Shown here piece after piece: positions 38,393-42,385 of a stretch of DNA of 42,385 bases. Each line of letters begins with the position of its first letter. The stretch's first letter is position 1. Origin of the DNA: Bacteroidales bacterium (lineage in GTDB: Bacteria; Bacteroidota; Bacteroidia; Bacteroidales; UBA932). The notes under the pieces were generated by a model. That model was not told the origin of the DNA, made no database searches, and saw nothing but the letters and a program-made list of their open reading frames with translations. The position numbers and the translations under genes were made by a program. The DNA lies in the NCBI GenBank assembly GCA_017469425.1, contig JAFUGJ010000037.1, positions 1-42,385 of the forward strand, read 5' to 3'.

Positions 38393-39292
38393 ATGGATAT
38401 GAAAAAACAATACCTGAAATATGTGCTCATTCTCTCCGCGGCCATCTTCCTCGCATCCTGCAAGGAGGACGGACTCGACCCCACGAGCGTGATTACGGTT
38501 GATTCCCGCGAGTACAACGAATTCGACGAATGGCTGGAGGCCAACTACATGGAGCCTTACAACATCGAGTTCAAGTACCGCTACGAAATGAACGAGACCA
38601 ACTATAACTACTACACCATACCTGCCGAATACAAGTTCGCCGTGCAGATGGCCCACCTCGTGAAGTACCTCTGCATCGACACCTACGACGAGGTGGCGGG
38701 CATCACCTTCACCCGTTCATACTTCCCCAAGCTCTTCGTGCTCATGGGAGAATGGGAATACCTCAACAACGGCACCTACATCCTCGGCACCGCAGAAGGG
38801 GGAAAGAAGATAATACTCACCGGAATCAACTGGCTGCCCACATACATCCGCACCGCCGACAACCTCAACGAGTATTACATTAAGACCATTCATCATGAGT
38901 TCACCCACATCCTCAACCAGAATGTGGATTATCCCAAGGACTTCGCGATGGTGACGGCGGACAGCTACCTTGCCGACAGCTGGAGCAGCGAGCCCTACAA
39001 GTCCTCTCACCTGAAGAGGGGATTCATCACCGACTACGCCCAGGAATCCGACACCGAGGACTTTGCCGAGATGCTTTCCACCTTCGTGACCCATGATGCC
39101 GCATGGTGGGATTCCCAGCTGCTGCTCGCAGGCGACGGTGCCGCTTCCATCAGTGCCAAGCTCGACATCGTGAAGGCTTACATGCAGGATGCCTTCGGAA
39201 TCAACCTCGAAAGGGTGCGCGATGTCGTGTTGAGGCGCCAAAACGATGTAATGACGGGTCTTGTGGACCTCAACGACTTAACTATCGACTGA
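38393..39292 (+). CDS. Zinc-binding metallopeptidase lipoprotein (Peptidase_Mx1-like)
   Basis: 299 residues. Lipobox FLASC (Cys near 23). The zinc site is HHEFTHILNQ, an HExxH motif, with a probable glutamate ligand further on in DTEDFAEMLSTFV. This matches the putative zinc-binding metallopeptidase family that recurs next to SusC/SusD and DUF4302 genes in Bacteroidales. It probably acts on the cell surface on the system's protein or peptide ligand. Start: ATG 38393 or the ATG at 38399; both give the same signal peptide. Confidence 0.85.
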   Translation: MDMKKQYLKYVLILSAAIFLASCKEDGLDPTSVITVDSREYNEFDEWLEANYMEPYNIEFKYRYEMNETNYNYYTIPAEYKFAVQMAHLVKYLCIDTYDEVAGITFTRSYFPKLFVLMGEWEYLNNGTYILGTAEGGKKIILTGINWLPTYIRTADNLNEYYIKTIHHEFTHILNQNVDYPKDFAMVTADSYLADSWSSEPYKSSHLKRGFITDYAQESDTEDFAEMLSTFVTHDAAWWDSQLLLAGDGAASISAKLDIVKAYMQDAFGINLERVRDVVLRRQNDVMTGLVDLNDLTID

Positions 39293-39293
39293 G

Positions 39294-40589
39294 ATGAGAA
39301 AACAACATATAGCATACATCTTTGCCGTCCTTCTGGCAGCGTGCCTTGCCTCATCCTGCCTAAAGGACCAGTCCGACCTCTTCGACCGGACTGCATCGGC
39401 CCGCCTGCAGGAGAGCCTGGAAAATACCCGTGCCATCCTCGTGTCGCCTCCGCTCGGCTGGAGGATGGAATACTTCGCGGGCAACAGCAAGGCCGACTAC
39501 GGCGGATACAACTATGCGCTGAAGTTCACCGACACCGAAGTGCTTGCAGGATATGACCTCGACCCTTCCATCCGCACCACCACGCTCTGGAAGCTGACTT
39601 CCGACGACGGCCCCGTGCTGTCCTTCGACACCTACAGCGAAGTGCTCCACCATTTTGCAATTCCGGGATGGAACAAGTACGAGGGGATGGGCGGCGACTT
39701 CGAGTTCCTTATCATATCCGCCGAACCCGAAAAAATCGTGCTCCAGGGCAAGCGTTCGGGTAAGACGATAAAGATGTATCCCCTCGAAGAGTCCATGGAT
39801 ACCTTCCTCGCCAAGGTGCACGATGCCTTCGAGGAATTTGCCGTTGGACTTATGGACGGTTCTGTGAACGGCGCTCCCGTCGAGGGTGCTTTCGACCTCA
39901 ACCGCAGGCAGGTAAGTTTCAGCGAGAAGGATGCTTCCGGGCATGTCGTGAATTCGGGAGCCACATCCTTCATCCCCACCGACAAGGGAATCAAGTTCTA
40001 TGAGAACCTGAACATCGCGAGCCTCACCATAAGCGACCTGCTCTTTGACGCGTCCACCCATGCAATCACCTCCACTACCGAAGGGGTCCGGATGACCGGG
40101 CGCTTCCCCGACGATTATCTCGAATTCGAGAACTTTGCCGGGAATTACACCCTCCAGTGCTACGGAGGCTTCATGTCGACGCGGGTGCAGCTCGTGCCTG
40201 CCGAGGACGGCACATATCTGATGAAAGGGCTCAGCGACCACTACGACCTCGTGCTCACCTACAGCAAGGCAAAGGGCAGACTGGTCCTGAACTCGCAGAA
40301 GATAGGCGAGTACAACGGTCAGTCGGTGTACTTCGCTGCATGGGCCCTCGACGACGGGGGAAGGGTTTCCCGCAGCGAGGAATACGGGATGGAGGTCTGC
40401 TGGGACACCCGTTCCGCAAAGACCCGCCCCATCTTCCGCTTCTCCACGCTCGGAAACGAATTCCCCACCGACTCCTTCCTCATAGTGCTGGTAGACACCG
40501 AAGGCCGCATTACCGGCGACCTCGCCCAGCCCGGCTGGGACCCCTGGGGTGAGGGCCAGTTCCTGTATATGTATTCCCTGACACGATAG
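39294..40589 (+). CDS. DUF4302 family lipoprotein
   Basis: 431 residues. Signal peptide with lipobox LASSC (Cys near 22). The family's opening is visible: FDRTASARLQESLENTRAILVSPPLGWRMEYF (DUF4302 proteins share '..AxRL..AL....L.s...GW...Y'). The rest is beta-rich, consistent with a surface binding protein. It starts 1 nt after the metallopeptidase stop. The role is thought to be capture of the same ligand as SusD; no activity is known. Confidence 0.85.
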   Translation: MRKQHIAYIFAVLLAACLASSCLKDQSDLFDRTASARLQESLENTRAILVSPPLGWRMEYFAGNSKADYGGYNYALKFTDTEVLAGYDLDPSIRTTTLWKLTSDDGPVLSFDTYSEVLHHFAIPGWNKYEGMGGDFEFLIISAEPEKIVLQGKRSGKTIKMYPLEESMDTFLAKVHDAFEEFAVGLMDGSVNGAPVEGAFDLNRRQVSFSEKDASGHVVNSGATSFIPTDKGIKFYENLNIASLTISDLLFDASTHAITSTTEGVRMTGRFPDDYLEFENFAGNYTLQCYGGFMSTRVQLVPAEDGTYLMKGLSDHYDLVLTYSKAKGRLVLNSQKIGEYNGQSVYFAAWALDDGGRVSRSEEYGMEVCWDTRSAKTRPIFRFSTLGNEFPTDSFLIVLVDTEGRITGDLAQPGWDPWGEGQFLYMYSLTR

Positions 40590-40592
40590 GCC

Positions 40593-42245
40593 ATGAGAAA
40601 ATTCATCACAATCATACTTGCAGCCGCCGCCCTGTGCGCCGTTTCGTGTGGGAAGGAAAATTCCGCCGGAGGAACCGGGTCCGAAGGAAAGTCTTCTGCC
40701 TTCCGCATCGTGTCGAGCGAAATCACCTTCGAGGCCCAGGGGGGAGAGGGAAGCATTGTTTTCGAGGCCGATGATGCAGTGGACGCAACTTCGTCCCGCA
40801 CCTGGCTCAGTGCCCGTGTCGACGGAAATACCGTGAGGCTCACCGCCGCTGCGAACTCCGGCTATCAGAGCCGTTATGCCAAGGTTTCCATCAAGAGCTC
40901 CGGCACGACCCTGTCGCTCATAGCGCAGCAGATGGGGCTCCGCACGCCTGACCTCGTTCCGAGAGAATCCTTCTTCACCCTTGAAGAAGGCTGGCACATC
41001 GGGTATCTTGCCGACGACGAATACGAAGGTGAGGAAATTTCCGTGATTGACATTTCCGGAACCACAGGCAAATTCAACTACGACATTATATCTTCCGAAG
41101 ACTTCTCCACCTTGCATGGGGGCAGCTGGGCGCGATTCATCGACTCGTCCGCTGCTACCGTGCTGGAGTGGTGTGAGGAAAACGATACCGACCCCGCCTC
41201 CCGCGCCTATGCCGAAAACGGGCAGTACAGCTGGCCAAGGCTCAGCCCCGGAACATATGCCGCCGTGCTCTACGGAGTGGACGACGAATTTGCGCCCACC
41301 GGCTCTTACAATTATGCCATCTTTACCGTGAGCGAAGCTCCAGGGCCGGACGACCCCGAACCGGGGCCTTCCGTAGAATTCAAATTGAATGCGGACTGGA
41401 AGATAATCTACAACGGACGGACCAGCGTCAACGGAACGGAATATGAGCACATCAGCTACAAGGTGCCCACCGACGCGCAGTTCTATCCCTACCTCATGAC
41501 GGTTTCGGAGTACGAGACGAGATTCGGCTCGAATGTGGAATATTTCGTGGGCCAGATTGCAGCCTACATGGCGCAGCAGCACACCGAACTCATGCGCGGC
41601 CCCCAGGAACTGAGGCATCCTCGCCGCAACGACGGCGACTACATCGTGATGGCATTCGGCCTGAACGACGACTACACCCCCACCGGCGACTATCAGCTCC
41701 TGCGGTTCAGCATAGGCCAGAATGAAACCCCTACCGCCGAATATCAGCGCTGGATAGGAGAATGGGATGTGCTTGGGCGCAATGCCGCTGGCACGGCTGA
41801 CTCCACCTTCTTCAGCGTGAAGATCTCCGCACAGATTCCCAACCATACCTATGCCGTGAACGGATGGGGAGGAGGATATTTCGGGCAGTTCGGCAATGTC
41901 CTCACCACTTTCGACGCATCCACAGGACGGATGAAGGTAGGTACATTCAATGTGGCAACCGGGCTGGACCTCGAAAGCGACGGACACTCCTGGGTCGTGG
42001 GCATGTACTGCTTCATCTCGTATAACGGCAGGGAACTGCCTGTGGGAGGCGACTACGACATTGCGGAAGGCGTACTCTCCGCCGATGCCTCCACCGCCAC
42101 CTTCACAGGGCTTCCCATGGAACTCAGCAGCGGCAACACTTACGAACCCCTCTACATGTGGTGGGCGGGATTCTCCGACGACGACCGCTGGACTTCCTAC
42201 GATGGCAAGGCCCCGCACTTTCCTTTCACTCTCAAGAAAAAATGA
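40593..42245 (+). CDS. BACON-domain surface lipoprotein
   Basis: 550 residues. Lipobox CAVSC (Cys near 19), then a Gly/Ser linker and one BACON-type immunoglobulin-like domain (about 35-115: ITFEAQGGEGSIVFEADD ... YAKVSIKSSGTTLSLIAQQMG). It is followed by two repeats of a domain with the shared phrases GWHIGYLADDEYEGEEIS / DWKIIYNGRTSVNGTEYEH and a Y..APTGSYNYAIFTVSE / YTPTGDYQLLRFSIGQ ending, then a C-terminal beta domain. BACON domains usually serve as adhesion or spacer modules on Bacteroidetes surface proteins. It overlaps the next gene by ATGA. Confidence 0.85.
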   Translation: MRKFITIILAAAALCAVSCGKENSAGGTGSEGKSSAFRIVSSEITFEAQGGEGSIVFEADDAVDATSSRTWLSARVDGNTVRLTAAANSGYQSRYAKVSIKSSGTTLSLIAQQMGLRTPDLVPRESFFTLEEGWHIGYLADDEYEGEEISVIDISGTTGKFNYDIISSEDFSTLHGGSWARFIDSSAATVLEWCEENDTDPASRAYAENGQYSWPRLSPGTYAAVLYGVDDEFAPTGSYNYAIFTVSEAPGPDDPEPGPSVEFKLNADWKIIYNGRTSVNGTEYEHISYKVPTDAQFYPYLMTVSEYETRFGSNVEYFVGQIAAYMAQQHTELMRGPQELRHPRRNDGDYIVMAFGLNDDYTPTGDYQLLRFSIGQNETPTAEYQRWIGEWDVLGRNAAGTADSTFFSVKISAQIPNHTYAVNGWGGGYFGQFGNVLTTFDASTGRMKVGTFNVATGLDLESDGHSWVVGMYCFISYNGRELPVGGDYDIAEGVLSADASTATFTGLPMELSSGNTYEPLYMWWAGFSDDDRWTSYDGKAPHFPFTLKKK

Positions 42246-42385
42246 AACGCGCGATTTACATGCTCACGCTGCTTGCAGCCCTGGCCTGCTCCTCCTCGGA
42301 AGGGGGAGTTGACATCCCGTCCGGAGAACTGAGTTTCGACGCCGGACTTGCCGAAGTGGGTGCAGCCGCAGGGGAGCATGTGTTC
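42242..42385 (+). CDS. Lipoprotein, 5' end only (runs off the window)
   Basis: 48 codons are present. The start ATG overlaps the previous stop (ATGA, 42242-42245). The signal peptide MKRAIYMLTLLAALAC has lipobox LAAC-type ALAC (Cys 16), then a Ser/Gly linker and the beginning of what may be another BACON-type domain (GELSFDAGLAEVGAAAG). It is a further surface lipoprotein of the SusC/SusD locus. Function cannot be judged from this part. Confidence 0.75.
   Translation, partial: MKRAIYMLTLLAALACSSSEGGVDIPSGELSFDAGLAEVGAAAGEHVF

Noticed and set aside
39360-42218. 952-codon minus-strand open frame across the DUF4302 and BACON genes
   Set aside because: It spans two plus-strand genes with lipoboxes and coupled starts, and its translation resembles no protein family.
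1-42385. CRISPR array or cas genes
   Set aside because: No regularly spaced identical repeats and no Cas-like proteins were found on either strand.

Overview
The window comes from a Bacteroidetes chromosome, most likely a GC-rich uncultured Bacteroidales member. The evidence is the 16S 3' end ending in GGAACACCTCCTTT, promoters of the Bacteroides type (TTTG, 19 nt, TAnnTTTG), SusC/SusD with a train of surface lipoproteins, a PorV-like protein, and a subtilase with a type IX (T9SS) C-terminal signal. Genus and species cannot be fixed from this sequence.

Layout. 1-340: the 3' end of a 16S gene, tRNA-Ile(GAT), tRNA-Ala(TGC), then a hairpin terminator where a 23S gene would be expected. 341-3030: an AT-rich accessory stretch with a lipoprotein pair, a small secreted protein behind a promoter whose spacer holds nine Gs, and a tightly overlapping DUF3791 / DUF3990 (ADP-ribosyltransferase-like) / small-protein cassette bracketed by a 70-bp direct repeat of the 3' end of the neighbouring GTPase gene. 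3057-7564 (minus): a housekeeping operon of adenosine kinase, DUF6913-like protein, small-multidrug-export protein, PPC-domain protein, PfkB sugar kinase, then a His-rich CobW/COG0523 metallochaperone. 7628-12491 (plus): a flippase-like membrane protein and an exopolysaccharide export pair (SLBB/Wza-like plus Wzz-like). 12535-19466: tRNA-Arg(TCT), a GH3 glycosidase, and a rhamnose locus (AraC regulator divergent from rhaB-rhaA-SDR). 19560-21064: a peroxide-response operon (bacterioferritin-like protein, glutathione peroxidase, OhrR-type regulator) with a palindrome on its promoter. 21185-25223 (minus): a degenerate Fic-like protein with a winged helix, an S8 peptidase with a T9SS tail, and a PorV-like protein. 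25330-26640: an IS110-family element with structured flanks. 26690-33364: GH31 glycosidase divergent from a run of aminopeptidase P, an AT-rich hypothetical, FabG, ComF and DUF456. 33437-end: a SusC/SusD locus with a zinc metallopeptidase lipoprotein, DUF4302 and BACON-type lipoproteins, and no glycosidase, so a peptide or protein substrate is more likely than a glycan.

The most notable unexplained structure is a three-copy composite repeat (544-594, 19471-19525, 21102-21155). Each copy sits just past a stop codon and has a CTGATWATCWG box, exactly 13 nt, then a hairpin with the same 10-bp stem (AACTATCGCC / GGCGATAGTT) and a 7-nt loop. It looks like a stereotyped terminator or repeat family. 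The second most notable is the repeat-bracketed DUF3791-DUF3990 cassette, which looks like a small mobile toxin-type module that rebuilt the end of the GTPase gene.
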